DNA of 64,000 nucleotides, taken from Fundidesulfovibrio magnetotacticus. GTDB taxonomy: Bacteria > Desulfobacterota > Desulfovibrionia > Desulfovibrionales > Desulfovibrionaceae. Within the stretch, counting starts at the first letter, position 1. The number at the start of each line of letters is the position of its first letter. Where the stretch lies: assembly GCF_013019105.1 (NCBI RefSeq), contig NZ_BLTE01000008.1, positions 62,001-126,000 on the forward strand, in the 5' to 3' direction. Shown here piece by piece: positions 1 through 7,407 of the stretch. The notes below the pieces were generated by a model. It worked only from the letters and a program-made list of their open reading frames with translations, had not been told where the DNA came from and did not search any database. Position numbers and translations under genes: made by a program.

Positions 1-1347
1 GGGCAGCACCAGCAGGTCGGCCTCGATCTCCACGGCCTCGCCCAGCAGGGTGTCGGTCATGGAGAGGATCACCGTGTCGGCGGGGCCGGCTTTCACGGAC
101 TCGATCTGAGCCTTGGAAAGCATGATCCCGGGGTTGTCCTGGGCGGCCTTGTAGTAGCGCTCGTTGATGCCGGGGACCATCATGTGGTCGTAGAAGATGT
201 AGGCGGCAGCCTCGGGGTTCTTCTCGACGACGTAGTTGGCCTGCTTGAGCGCCACCAGCGACGACAGCTCTGAGGACAGGGCCAGGTGGCGCTGGCTTTC
301 CAGGTCGCAGAAGGTCGGCTCGGCCGGGGCTTCCTCGCCCTCGGCGGGTTTGGTCTCGGCGGGGGCCTCGCACTCGACAGTCACGTCGGCAGGGCAAGCC
401 TGGGTGGTGCACTTGTTGGTGTTGAGCAGGAAGGCCACGCGGCCGGGGGTCTGGCCGTCGCTGGGGCGGGCGATGGAGCCGACCTTGGCCATGGCTTCCA
501 GCTCGGCCGTGGTGACCACGTTCTTGAGCTGGCCGTAGCCCAGGGGGGCCAGGTACTTGGTGTCGCCCTTGTCCCAGCCGGTGGCCAGCACCACCGCGCC
601 GATCTCCAGGGTCTGCCCGTTGGAGAGCAGGGCCTTGTACTGGGCCGGGGCTCCCGAGAGCTTCTCCAGGGTGGTGGAGGTGAACACCGTGACCTTGCCC
701 GTGTCGTTCATCTGCTTGATGAGCTTGTCCAGGCCGGGATCGACGGATTCGGTGTAGGGGTAGCTCAGGGGGAAGGACTTCCACATCCCGGCGACCTTGC
801 CGCCGAGGGTGTCGGCCTTTTCCACCAGCACCACGTCGTAGCCCAGGGAGGCCGCGGCGGTGGCGGCCTGGATGCCGGTCCAACCGCCGCCCAGGACCAT
901 GATGGTCTTGAAGGCCTCGATGGCCTCGGGCGCGGGGATCTTGGACTTGGTCATCTTGGCCACGCCCATGAGCGTGTACTCGTTGCAGATGATCTGCATG
1001 TCGTCGATGCCCTTGGCCTTTTCAAGCGCCCCGGTGGCCTTGTCGAAGCTCCAGACGGCCTGCTCGCGCAGGTTGACGCGCTCCACCTGGACCGCGTCGC
1101 CGAACTGGAGGACATCCCACTTGGACCTGGGGGTGCAGGCAGCCAGGACCACGCCGTCCAGTCCTGCCACGGCGACAGCTTTCTTCACTGCCTCGACGCC
1201 CTCGGGCGAGCAGAGCACGGGGGTTTTTTCGATGACCGGGCACTGCGGCTGGTACTTGTTCTTCACCGCGGCGCACACGGCGTCCAGATCGACGGACTCG
1301 CCGATACCGCAGCCGCCGCAGACGTAAACGCCTATTTTCTCGGCCAT
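1..1347 (-). CDS. qmoB: Quinone-interacting membrane-bound oxidoreductase subunit QmoB (3' end outside the window)
   Basis: Partial gene: 449 codons are visible and the C-terminal part lies beyond the left edge (QmoB is usually about 750 residues). QmoB is a cytoplasmic HdrA-like flavoprotein of the Qmo complex, which links the menaquinone pool to APS reductase. Visible marks are an N-terminal VCGGCGIG segment (C10, C13), an ACTPRSK segment typical of HdrA-like proteins, and an FAD/NAD-binding GGGWTGIQAA motif near residue 151. A Glu/Pro/Ala-rich stretch around residues 320-340 is flanked by cysteines. The start is the ATG at 1347, six bases after the qmoA stop, so the two are co-transcribed. 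qmoC and the MvhD-like C-terminus of QmoB should follow to the left. The identification is firm because of the order aprB-aprA-qmoA-qmoB. Confidence 0.93.
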   Translation of the reverse strand, partial: MAEKIGVYVCGGCGIGESVDLDAVCAAVKNKYQPQCPVIEKTPVLCSPEGVEAVKKAVAVAGLDGVVLAACTPRSKWDVLQFGDAVQVERVNLREQAVWSFDKATGALEKAKGIDDMQIICNEYTLMGVAKMTKSKIPAPEAIEAFKTIMVLGGGWTGIQAATAAASLGYDVVLVEKADTLGGKVAGMWKSFPLSYPYTESVDPGLDKLIKQMNDTGKVTVFTSTTLEKLSGAPAQYKALLSNGQTLEIGAVVLATGWDKGDTKYLAPLGYGQLKNVVTTAELEAMAKVGSIARPSDGQTPGRVAFLLNTNKCTTQACPADVTVECEAPAETKPAEGEEAPAEPTFCDLESQRHLALSSELSSLVALKQANYVVEKNPEAAAYIFYDHMMVPGINERYYKAAQDNPGIMLSKAQIESVKAGPADTVILSMTDTLLGEAVEIEADLLVLP

Positions 1348-1353
1348 GAATCT

Positions 1354-2601
1354 CTACCTCCCCGCAACCGTTTGAATGGCCTTGAGCGCCGCGCCTGTGG
1401 CCGACTGGGCCGAGCGCATGACGTCCAAGGGCAGCTTGGCGCAGCCCGTGGCGATGACGCCCGAGCCGTCCGAGCCGATGAAAAAGCCTTCCTCGTCCCG
1501 GGGCGCGTTCACGGCCACGTTCTCGCCGCTGGTGGAAGGCTGCATGCCGGTGGCCAGGACCACCAGGTCGAACTCTTCCACGTTCTTGATGCCGGTCTCA
1601 ACGTTCTCGACCGTGCAGAGCACCTTGCCGCCGGGGGTCTCGGTGATGGCGGCAACCTTGCCCTTGACCAGGGAGAGCTTGGGATCGGCGGAGACTTTCT
1701 CCAGGAACTTCTGGTAGCGGCCGGGGGTGCGCAGGTCGATGTAGAAGATGGAAACCAGCGCTTCGGGCACGCGCTCGCGCACGTAGGTGGCCTGCTTGAG
1801 GCTGGCCATGCAGCAGATGTAAGAGCAGTAGTTCAGATGGTTCTCGTCGCGCGAACCGGCGCACTGGACGAACGCCACCCGCTTGGGAGCGGCCTTGTCG
1901 CTGGGGCGCAGCAGCAGACCGCCGGTGGGGCCGTTGGGCGCGCAGAGACGTTCCATCTGCATGTTGGAGATGACGTTCTTGAGCTTGCCCGCGCCGAGGT
2001 TCTCCAGCTTGGACATGTCGTAGGGCTTCCAGCCGGTGGCCTCGACGATGGCGCCCACCTTGAAGGTGACGGTGCGCTCCTTGTCGGCCAGGTCGATCGC
2101 GCCGTACTTGCAGGAAGCTTCAATCTTCTTGCCCTCGGCTTCGGAGCAACGGTTCTTCTCGAACACGTAGCGCATGGGAAAGGCGAAGATGTTGGGACGG
2201 AAGGCCACCTTGCGCTGACCCATGCCCAGGTCGAACTCGCAGGGAACCTTGGTCTCGGCGGCCTCGGCGCAGTCGCCGCAGGCGGTGCACTTCTCGTTGA
2301 CGTAGCGCGGCCGCACGGTGACGGTCACGTCGAAGTCGCCGGTCTTGCCGGAGACTTTCACCACCTCGGCCATGGTGAGCACCTTGACCTTGGGGTTGTT
2401 GCGGATGCGCTGGAATTGGATTTCAAGACCGCACGAGGGCGGGCAGAGTTTGGGGAAATACTGGTTGAGCTGAGCAACCCTTCCCCCCAGGTACGGGTTC
2501 TTCTCCACGAGGATGACCTCGTAGCCCATTTCGGCGGCCTCGAGGGCAGCGGTGATGCCGCTGAAGCCCCCTCCGGCCACCAGAATCGCGTTGCCAGACA
2601 T
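1354..2601 (-). CDS. qmoA: Quinone-interacting membrane-bound oxidoreductase subunit QmoA
   Basis: HdrA-like flavoprotein of 415 residues, the usual size of QmoA, in the Qmo complex that passes electrons between menaquinone and AprBA. The N-terminal dinucleotide-binding motif GGGFSG (residues 10-15) is followed by KLCPPSCGLE (C53, C57) and a KCTACGDC segment (C105, C108, C111). A CSYICC segment lies in the second half. I place the start at the ATG at 2601, with a GGGAGG Shine-Dalgarno at 2607-2612. A GTG two codons upstream (2607) is open but would overlap that ribosome site, so it is unlikely. The gene follows aprA with a 161-bp gap that contains a terminator and competing hairpins, so qmoAB may be regulated separately from aprBA. 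Confidence 0.95.
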   Translation of the reverse strand: MSGNAILVAGGGFSGITAALEAAEMGYEVILVEKNPYLGGRVAQLNQYFPKLCPPSCGLEIQFQRIRNNPKVKVLTMAEVVKVSGKTGDFDVTVTVRPRYVNEKCTACGDCAEAAETKVPCEFDLGMGQRKVAFRPNIFAFPMRYVFEKNRCSEAEGKKIEASCKYGAIDLADKERTVTFKVGAIVEATGWKPYDMSKLENLGAGKLKNVISNMQMERLCAPNGPTGGLLLRPSDKAAPKRVAFVQCAGSRDENHLNYCSYICCMASLKQATYVRERVPEALVSIFYIDLRTPGRYQKFLEKVSADPKLSLVKGKVAAITETPGGKVLCTVENVETGIKNVEEFDLVVLATGMQPSTSGENVAVNAPRDEEGFFIGSDGSGVIATGCAKLPLDVMRSAQSATGAALKAIQTVAGR

Positions 2602-2620
2602 TGACACCTCCCTGCTCGGA

Positions 2621-2702
2621 TTTGACCTCTCACGGTCAAACGGCCTGATCCGGGACGCCTAGCCCCGGCGCGCCCCGGATCAGACCGTTTGCTGACAAAC
2701 GG
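2621..2702 (-). promoter_or_regulatory. qmoA leader with three overlapping inverted repeats
   Basis: Seen directly: TTTGACC (2621-2627) and GGTCAAA (2634-2640) form a perfect 7-bp inverted repeat with a 6-base spacer, just upstream of the qmoA ribosome site. An 18-bp repeat with one mismatch pairs 2637-2654 with 2674-2691. A third, CCGTTTG/CAAACGG, pairs 2685-2691 with 2696-2702. The middle hairpin shares bases with both outer ones, so they cannot all form together. The first palindrome could instead be a protein operator: its TTGACC/GGTCAA half-sites resemble the motif I recall being proposed for HcpR of the CRP/FNR family, but with a longer spacer. Function is inferred. Confidence 0.5.
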
Positions 2703-2720
2703 CCGGCTTCCGGCTGGAAA

Positions 2721-2748
2721 ACGGCCGCGGGCTTTCGCCCGCGGCCGT
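2721..2748 (-). terminator. Rho-independent-type terminator after aprA
   Basis: A perfect 12-bp stem (2721-2732 with 2737-2748) closes a 4-base loop that reads GAAA on the minus strand. TTTTCC follows. It lies 14 bases past the aprA stop, so much aprBA transcription should end here, with read-through feeding qmoAB. Confidence 0.75.
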
Positions 2749-2762
2749 GCTTGGTCCGAAGC

Positions 2763-4763
2763 CTACTGGGCGTCGGGGATGATCTGGATGTAGGGACGCT
2801 TGAAGATCTTGGTCTCCCTGGTGGCAGGGTCGTACTTCGAGTTGACGAAGCACTTCCACTTGCTGTCGTCCAGGCCGGGGAAGTCGCCGCGGTAGTAGAA
2901 GCCGGGGTAGCGGGACTCCTCGCGGAAGGCGATGTGCTGCATGTGCAGGCGCACGGTCCACAGGCGGTGGAACTGCTCCCAGCAGCGCATCAGTTCGTGC
3001 AGGTCGCGGGCGGCCAGCTTCTTGGAGTCCTCTTCCAGCATGGCCAGCAGCTTGAAGCCGGTGCCCAGCAGGGAAGCGGAGGTGGTGTACAGGGTGCCAA
3101 CGCCACCGCCGTATTCATCGGTGCACTTGATGAGGCGCATCATGAAGTTCTTGGGCGAGATGAAGTTGGGGTTGATGACGGGGTCGGTGGACACGCCCTT
3201 GTACTGTTCGAAGGTATACCAGGGCTGGTAGATTTCCTTCTTCAGTTCGTCGGCCTTGGCGGCGATGGAGGGCTTGTAGTCCTTGTGGTCCACGCACCAG
3301 CGCACCATCTGCTTGCCGACGATGCGGCCTTCAGCGTGCGAACCGGACGAGAACTTGTGGCCGGAGGCGCCCACGCCGTCGGCGCAGGTCCAGAGGCCGT
3401 TCACGGTGGTCATGCGGTTGTAGACCTTGCCGTTGTCGGCGCGGACCTTGTACTCCTCGGGAACCCAGTCCTCGTCGGGACCGGAGGCCCAGATGCCGCA
3501 GCAGCCGGAGTGCGAACCGAGCAGGTAGGGCTCGGTGGGCATGATCTCGGAGCCGGACTTCTCGGGCTCGATGTTCATGGCGGCCCACAGGTTGGCCTGG
3601 CCCACGCACATGTCGAGGAAGTCTTCCCAGGCCTCGCTCTCGAGGTGCTTCTGCTGCTCGGGAGTCATGGTGGCGAAGGTAGCCTGCAGGGCGCCCGCGG
3701 TGTCCATGTAAATGGGGCCGCGGCCGGCGCGCATTTCGGCGAGCATCATGTGGTTACGCAGGCAGGTCGGGATGATGTGACCCTTGGCGTAGCCGCGATC
3801 CTCGTAGGGCTTCAGCATGGCGCGGTTGGTGGAGCAGTAGTCCTCGCCCTTGGAGTTGGTCGCCTTGGCCTTGAAGAGCAGGAACCAGGCGCCGACCGGT
3901 CCGTAGCCGTCCTTGAAGCGGGCGGGCACGAAGCGGTTTTCCATCATGGTCATCTCAGCGCCGGCCTGAGCGCACATGGTGTAGGTGGAACCGGCGTTCC
4001 ACACGGGGTACCAGGCGCGGCCGAGGCCTTCACCGGTGGAGCGGGGCTTGTACACGTTCACCGCGCCGCCGCAGGCCACGACCATGGCGTTGCAGGTGAA
4101 GATGGTCACCTTGTTTTCGCGGGTGGAGAAGCCAACGGCGCCGGCGACGCGGTTGGGCTCCTTGGTGTCGTTGAGCAGCTTCACGATGAAGAGGCGCTCG
4201 ATGTAGCGGTCCTGGCCCAGGGCGTTCTTGGCCGCTTCGGCCACGATGCACTTGTAGGACTCGCCGTTGATCATGATCTGCCAGCGGCCGGAGCGGACGG
4301 GGTCGGCGCCGGTGCGCAGGGAGACGCCGGCGGCCTTGGACTGGGCGCCGTCGAGGTTGTGGCCGTGGGCGTCCTTGGTCCAGCAGGGCAGGCCCCACTC
4401 TTCGAACAGGTGGACGGAGTCGTCGACGTGGCGGCCCAGGTCGAAGATCAGGTCTTCGCGGACGAGGCCCATCAGGTCGGTGCGGACCATGCGGACGTAG
4501 TCGTCGGCGTTGTTCTTGCCCAGGTAGGTGTTGATGGCGGAGAGGCCCTGGGCCACGGCGCCGGAACGCTCCATGGAGGCCTTGTCCACCAGCATGATGG
4601 ACAGGTTGCCGCCGACCTTGTCGGCCCAGCGCACGGCCTCGAAGGCCGCGCCGCAGTTGCCCATGCCGCCGCCGACCATCAGGATGTCGACGTACTTTTC
4701 TTCAACGACAGGTTCGGCGAGAGCGACGCCCTTCGCCTCTTCTTTCATCGGAATACGGGGCAT
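2763..4763 (-). CDS. aprA: Adenylylsulfate (APS) reductase subunit alpha
   Basis: The 666-residue FAD subunit of dissimilatory APS reductase, which reduces adenosine 5'-phosphosulfate to sulfite and AMP in the cytoplasm as the second step of sulfate respiration. The FAD-binding motif VGGGMGNCGAAFEA starts at about residue 30, and the fumarate-reductase-type flavoprotein fold continues through the sequence. Length matches the family. It is 42 bases downstream of aprB, the partner iron-sulfur subunit, and shares its promoter. The sequence is intact. Electrons are expected from the Qmo complex encoded next. Confidence 0.98.
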   Translation of the reverse strand: MPRIPMKEEAKGVALAEPVVEEKYVDILMVGGGMGNCGAAFEAVRWADKVGGNLSIMLVDKASMERSGAVAQGLSAINTYLGKNNADDYVRMVRTDLMGLVREDLIFDLGRHVDDSVHLFEEWGLPCWTKDAHGHNLDGAQSKAAGVSLRTGADPVRSGRWQIMINGESYKCIVAEAAKNALGQDRYIERLFIVKLLNDTKEPNRVAGAVGFSTRENKVTIFTCNAMVVACGGAVNVYKPRSTGEGLGRAWYPVWNAGSTYTMCAQAGAEMTMMENRFVPARFKDGYGPVGAWFLLFKAKATNSKGEDYCSTNRAMLKPYEDRGYAKGHIIPTCLRNHMMLAEMRAGRGPIYMDTAGALQATFATMTPEQQKHLESEAWEDFLDMCVGQANLWAAMNIEPEKSGSEIMPTEPYLLGSHSGCCGIWASGPDEDWVPEEYKVRADNGKVYNRMTTVNGLWTCADGVGASGHKFSSGSHAEGRIVGKQMVRWCVDHKDYKPSIAAKADELKKEIYQPWYTFEQYKGVSTDPVINPNFISPKNFMMRLIKCTDEYGGGVGTLYTTSASLLGTGFKLLAMLEEDSKKLAARDLHELMRCWEQFHRLWTVRLHMQHIAFREESRYPGFYYRGDFPGLDDSKWKCFVNSKYDPATRETKIFKRPYIQIIPDAQ

Positions 4764-4805
4764 TGATGTGCTCCTTATATTCTGTGGTTTCGCGCGAAGT
4801 GCCGC

Positions 4806-5300
4806 TTATTTGCAGAAGCCGTCCAGCCAGCACTGCTCGGTGCCCGCCTCGGTGATCTCGAACTTCTTGCCGAGCACGGCCTGGGGCTTGGCCAGAGGGC
4901 CGGCTTCGGTGAAGAGCAGTTCGTCATCCAGGTTGCCGGGCTCGGGCTTGCCCTCGTAGGGCTTGATCGAACCTTCGGGGGTGGTGCGGATGGGGAACTT
5001 GAAGCGCTTCACGTTGCCGTTGCGGAACTTCACGGTCCACATGATGGAGTCGGCCGAACGCATGGGGATGGACGTGCCGCCCATGGGAGCGAAGTCGGCG
5101 TAGGGCCTGGCCTCGATGGCGCCCTGGGGGCAGATCTTCACGCAGGAGTAGCACTCCCAGCAGGCCTCGGGCTCCTGGTTGTAAGCCCGCATTTCGGCCG
5201 GATCGAGGATCATCAGGTCGTTGGGGCAAATGTACATGCAGGCGGTCTTCTCGCCGCCCTTGCATCCGTCACATTTGCTAGGATCGACAAAGGTAGGCAT
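4806..5300 (-). CDS. aprB: Adenylylsulfate (APS) reductase subunit beta
   Basis: The 164-residue iron-sulfur subunit that carries electrons to the FAD of AprA. Two ferredoxin-type [4Fe-4S] motifs are visible: C10, C13, C21, C25 and C47, C50, C53, C57, each ending in CP. A long C-terminal tail, typical of AprB, wraps the alpha subunit in known structures and here ends with QCWLDGFCK. The ATG at 5300 has a GGAGG ribosome site seven bases upstream. It is the first gene of aprBA and is preceded by a leader of roughly 255 bases with a small ORF and a terminator-like hairpin. Confidence 0.98.
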   Translation of the reverse strand: MPTFVDPSKCDGCKGGEKTACMYICPNDLMILDPAEMRAYNQEPEACWECYSCVKICPQGAIEARPYADFAPMGGTSIPMRSADSIMWTVKFRNGNVKRFKFPIRTTPEGSIKPYEGKPEPGNLDDELLFTEAGPLAKPQAVLGKKFEITEAGTEQCWLDGFCK

Positions 5301-5382
5301 ACCACGTCCTCCACGCTAGTTGATGGTTGATTCCCTGTTCGCTGCCAACAAAAACGCTGTCGCCTGCCGAACCCCGAAGGGG

Positions 5383-5421
5383 AAAAAGACGCCCGGCCGG
5401 ACGGTATCGTCAAGGCCGGGC
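5383..5421 (-). terminator. Terminator-like attenuator in the aprBA leader
   Basis: On the minus strand GCCCGGCC (5421-5414) pairs perfectly with GGCCGGGC (5398-5391). An inner GACG/CGTC pair closes a GTAT loop, and the hairpin is followed by GTC and five T (5387-5383). No minus-strand gene other than the proposed 29-residue leader ORF ends upstream, and there is no T run on the plus strand, so the only transcript it could stop is the aprBA leader. aprB starts 82 bases further on. A second small hairpin, CCCC-TTC-GGGG, follows at 5372-5382. Confidence 0.6.
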
Positions 5422-5427
5422 AGAACT

Positions 5428-5517
5428 TCAAACCGGATCAGGCGCGGACACGGAGGACGCGGGACAAGCGCGCAAGCGAACGATTTCACGAACTCTCATG
5501 CTGCTTCCCCCACCCAC
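5428..5517 (-). CDS. Putative 29-residue leader peptide upstream of aprB
   Basis: A GTG at 5517 is preceded by a consensus AGGAGG at ideal spacing (six bases) and opens 29 codons to a TGA at 5428-5430. An in-frame ATG lies at 5499. The peptide is Arg/Ser/Val-rich with one Cys and resembles no family I know. Its stop codon lies six bases before the left arm of the terminator-like hairpin at 5391-5421, so a ribosome at the stop would cover that arm. I infer a leader peptide for attenuation. It could also be a chance ORF; the main evidence is the unusually good ribosome site in an otherwise non-coding leader. Confidence 0.35.
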   Translation of the reverse strand: MGGGSSMRVREIVRLRACPASSVSAPDPV

Positions 5518-5562
5518 CGTTAACCTCCTGGTTCAAACCGCCCGGACGGGCGGCTTGTGAGG

Positions 5563-5591
5563 AATGTAACGAGACACCCAGCCGCCGTCAA
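5563..5591 (-). promoter_or_regulatory. Candidate sigma70-type promoter of aprBA
   Basis: On the minus strand TTGACG (5591-5586) and TACATT (5568-5563) are separated by exactly 17 bases. Transcription would start near 5556, giving a leader of about 255 bases. A CCGCCCG/CGGGCGG hairpin at 5538-5553 would lie at the very 5' end of the mRNA. Confidence 0.55.
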
Positions 5592-5596
5592 GCCGA

Positions 5597-5614
5597 AAGT
5601 GAAATATATTACAA
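5597..5614. promoter_or_regulatory. Possible CRP/FNR-family binding site upstream of the aprBA promoter
   Basis: On the minus strand the site reads TTGTAA-N6-TCACTT, matching 9 of 12 positions of the TTGTGA-N6-TCACAA pattern used by many CRP/FNR-family regulators. It ends five bases upstream of the proposed -35. HcpR-type regulators of this family have been proposed to control apr and sat in Desulfovibrio by comparative genomics. That recollection is the only support beyond the match. Confidence 0.3.
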
Positions 5615-5784
5615 AAGGCCTAAGTTACTGATTATGCTGTGAAAATCGCCTAGCCGGATCGCCGGAATTCTCGTCGGAAGGATTGCCCGACTCCGATACC
5701 ATCCCCCAGAACCCATGGCAAGAGGCAAGGCGAAACTTTCCACGAATCCTTGCTTTCCGCCACGTTTGACGCCATAAAAACCCC

Positions 5785-7323
5785 GTGGAACTTCCCTCGC
5801 GCGACGCACCCCCGGGCCAGGCCAGGCTCCAGGCCCTCCTGGACGCCGCCGTGGACGCCATCGTCATCGTCGGCGAAGACCACCTCATACAAGACTTCTC
5901 CCAAGCGGCCTCCAAGCTCTTCGGCTACGACAGGCGCGAAATCCTGGGCCAACCAGTTGACATGCTCATGCCCGAGCCCTTCCGCTCGGCCCATGCCGGA
6001 TACCTGCGGCGCTACCTGGATTCCGGCGAACCGCGCATCATCGGCCTGGGCCGCGAGGTGCCCGCACTGCGCAAGGACGGCACGACCTTCCCCGCCTACC
6101 TCTCCGTGGGCGTGGGTCAAGAGGACGGCAGGCGCTTTTTCGTGGGCATCCTTCACGATCTCTCCCGAGAAAAGGAGGCCTTCCGGCGCGTGCGCGACCT
6201 GGCCTCCCTGGTGGACTCCACCGGCGACGCCGTGACGGGCGAAAACAACGCGGGGGTGGTCACCTACTGGAACAAGGGCGCGGCCGAACTCTTCGGCTAC
6301 ACCGCCGCCGAGGCCCTGGGCCGCGACCTGGCCGAACTGCTCGTCCCCCCCGAACGCAGGGCCGAGTTCTCCACCCTGCGCGAACGCCTGCAAAAAGGCG
6401 AGGGGCCGCTGCGCGTGGAGACCGAACGCCTGGACAAGACCGGCAAGCGGCTCATCGTCTCCCAGACCGTCTCCCCCATCCGGGACGCCGAGGGCCGCGT
6501 GGCGGGGGCCTCCACCATCGCCCGCGACGTGACGGCCCGGCGCACGGCCGAACGCGCCGAGGCCTTGGCCAGGCGCGCCGCCGAGGAGGCCAACCGCGTC
6601 AAGGGCGATTTCCTCTCCATCGTCTCCCACGAGCTGCGCACGCCCCTCACCGTGATCCTGGGCAACATCGCCCTGCTCACCGACGGCGGCAACATGCCCG
6701 GGCCCGAGGTGGCGGCCTCCATCGCCCAGGACATCGAGGACAGCGCCAACCGGCTCCTTGGCCTGATCAACGACCTCCTGGACATCTCCGACATGGAGGC
6801 CGGGCAGGCAAAACTGCGCGTCTCCCCCGTCCAGGCCGACGAACTGGTGCGCGAGGCCGTGCTCGCCGCCCTGGACAAGGCTGACGAAAAGGGTCTGGCC
6901 ATCACTTTCGAGGCGGCCCCCCTGGAGATCACCGCCGACCCGCTGCGCCTGAAGCAGGCCCTGGCCAACCTGGTGGACAACGCCATCAAGTTCACGCCCT
7001 CGGGCTCCGTGTTCGTGGGGGTTTCGCGCGCGGGAAACTGCGCCCTCTTCGAGGTGACGGACACCGGGCCGGGCATTCCCGACGACCAGACCGCACGCAT
7101 CTTCGACGCCTTCCACCAGGCCGACACCTCGCACACCCGCGCGGCACAGGGCGCCGGCCTGGGCCTGACCATCGTGCGCCGCATCGTGGAACTGCACGGC
7201 GGCGTGGTGAACGTGCAGAGCGAGCCCGGAACGGGGAGCAGCTTCTTCATGGCCATCCCCCTAACCCCGCCGCCCGGTGCGGTGGCCTGCACACCGGCCG
7301 GACTGGATGACCCGCGAGACTAG
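5785..7323 (+). CDS. PAS-PAS sensor histidine kinase
   Basis: A 512-residue protein without clear membrane segments, so probably cytosolic. Two PAS domains (about 12-130 and 140-252) precede a HisKA domain with the phosphoacceptor in IVSHELRTP (H282). A HATPase_c domain carries the N box (NLVDNAIKF) and glycine boxes (DTGPGIP and GAGLGLTI). The start is GTG at 5785, the only reasonable initiator before an in-frame TGA at 5767. It diverges from aprB and sits 84 bp upstream of bcsA with no partner response regulator. It may control exopolysaccharide, but only position suggests that. Confidence 0.9.
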   Translation: MELPSRDAPPGQARLQALLDAAVDAIVIVGEDHLIQDFSQAASKLFGYDRREILGQPVDMLMPEPFRSAHAGYLRRYLDSGEPRIIGLGREVPALRKDGTTFPAYLSVGVGQEDGRRFFVGILHDLSREKEAFRRVRDLASLVDSTGDAVTGENNAGVVTYWNKGAAELFGYTAAEALGRDLAELLVPPERRAEFSTLRERLQKGEGPLRVETERLDKTGKRLIVSQTVSPIRDAEGRVAGASTIARDVTARRTAERAEALARRAAEEANRVKGDFLSIVSHELRTPLTVILGNIALLTDGGNMPGPEVAASIAQDIEDSANRLLGLINDLLDISDMEAGQAKLRVSPVQADELVREAVLAALDKADEKGLAITFEAAPLEITADPLRLKQALANLVDNAIKFTPSGSVFVGVSRAGNCALFEVTDTGPGIPDDQTARIFDAFHQADTSHTRAAQGAGLGLTIVRRIVELHGGVVNVQSEPGTGSSFFMAIPLTPPPGAVACTPAGLDDPRD

Positions 7324-7407
7324 CCTGGCACGCGAGACCGCTTCCCCTCGGGGCGCGACTCGTCTATCCATGGCGGGAATCACCCGAGGAGCCTGATCCT
7401 GCCGCCT

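Noticed and set aside
286-2604. A 772-codon plus-strand open frame opposite qmoB/qmoA
   Set aside because: It is the antisense shadow of two certain genes in GC-rich DNA: Gly/Val/His-rich, no ribosome site, no domain.
2601-2607. GTG at 2607 as the qmoA start
   Set aside because: It overlaps the GGGAGG ribosome site; the ATG at 2601 is correctly spaced from it.
5386-5413. A second aprB promoter using TTGACG at 5413-5408
   Set aside because: The position 17 bases downstream reads GTCTTT, which is part of the terminator T tract and a poor -10.
5531-5541. GGTTCAAACC as a tRNA T-arm
   Set aside because: No acceptor stem or anticodon arm can be folded around it. No tRNA was found in the window by eye.
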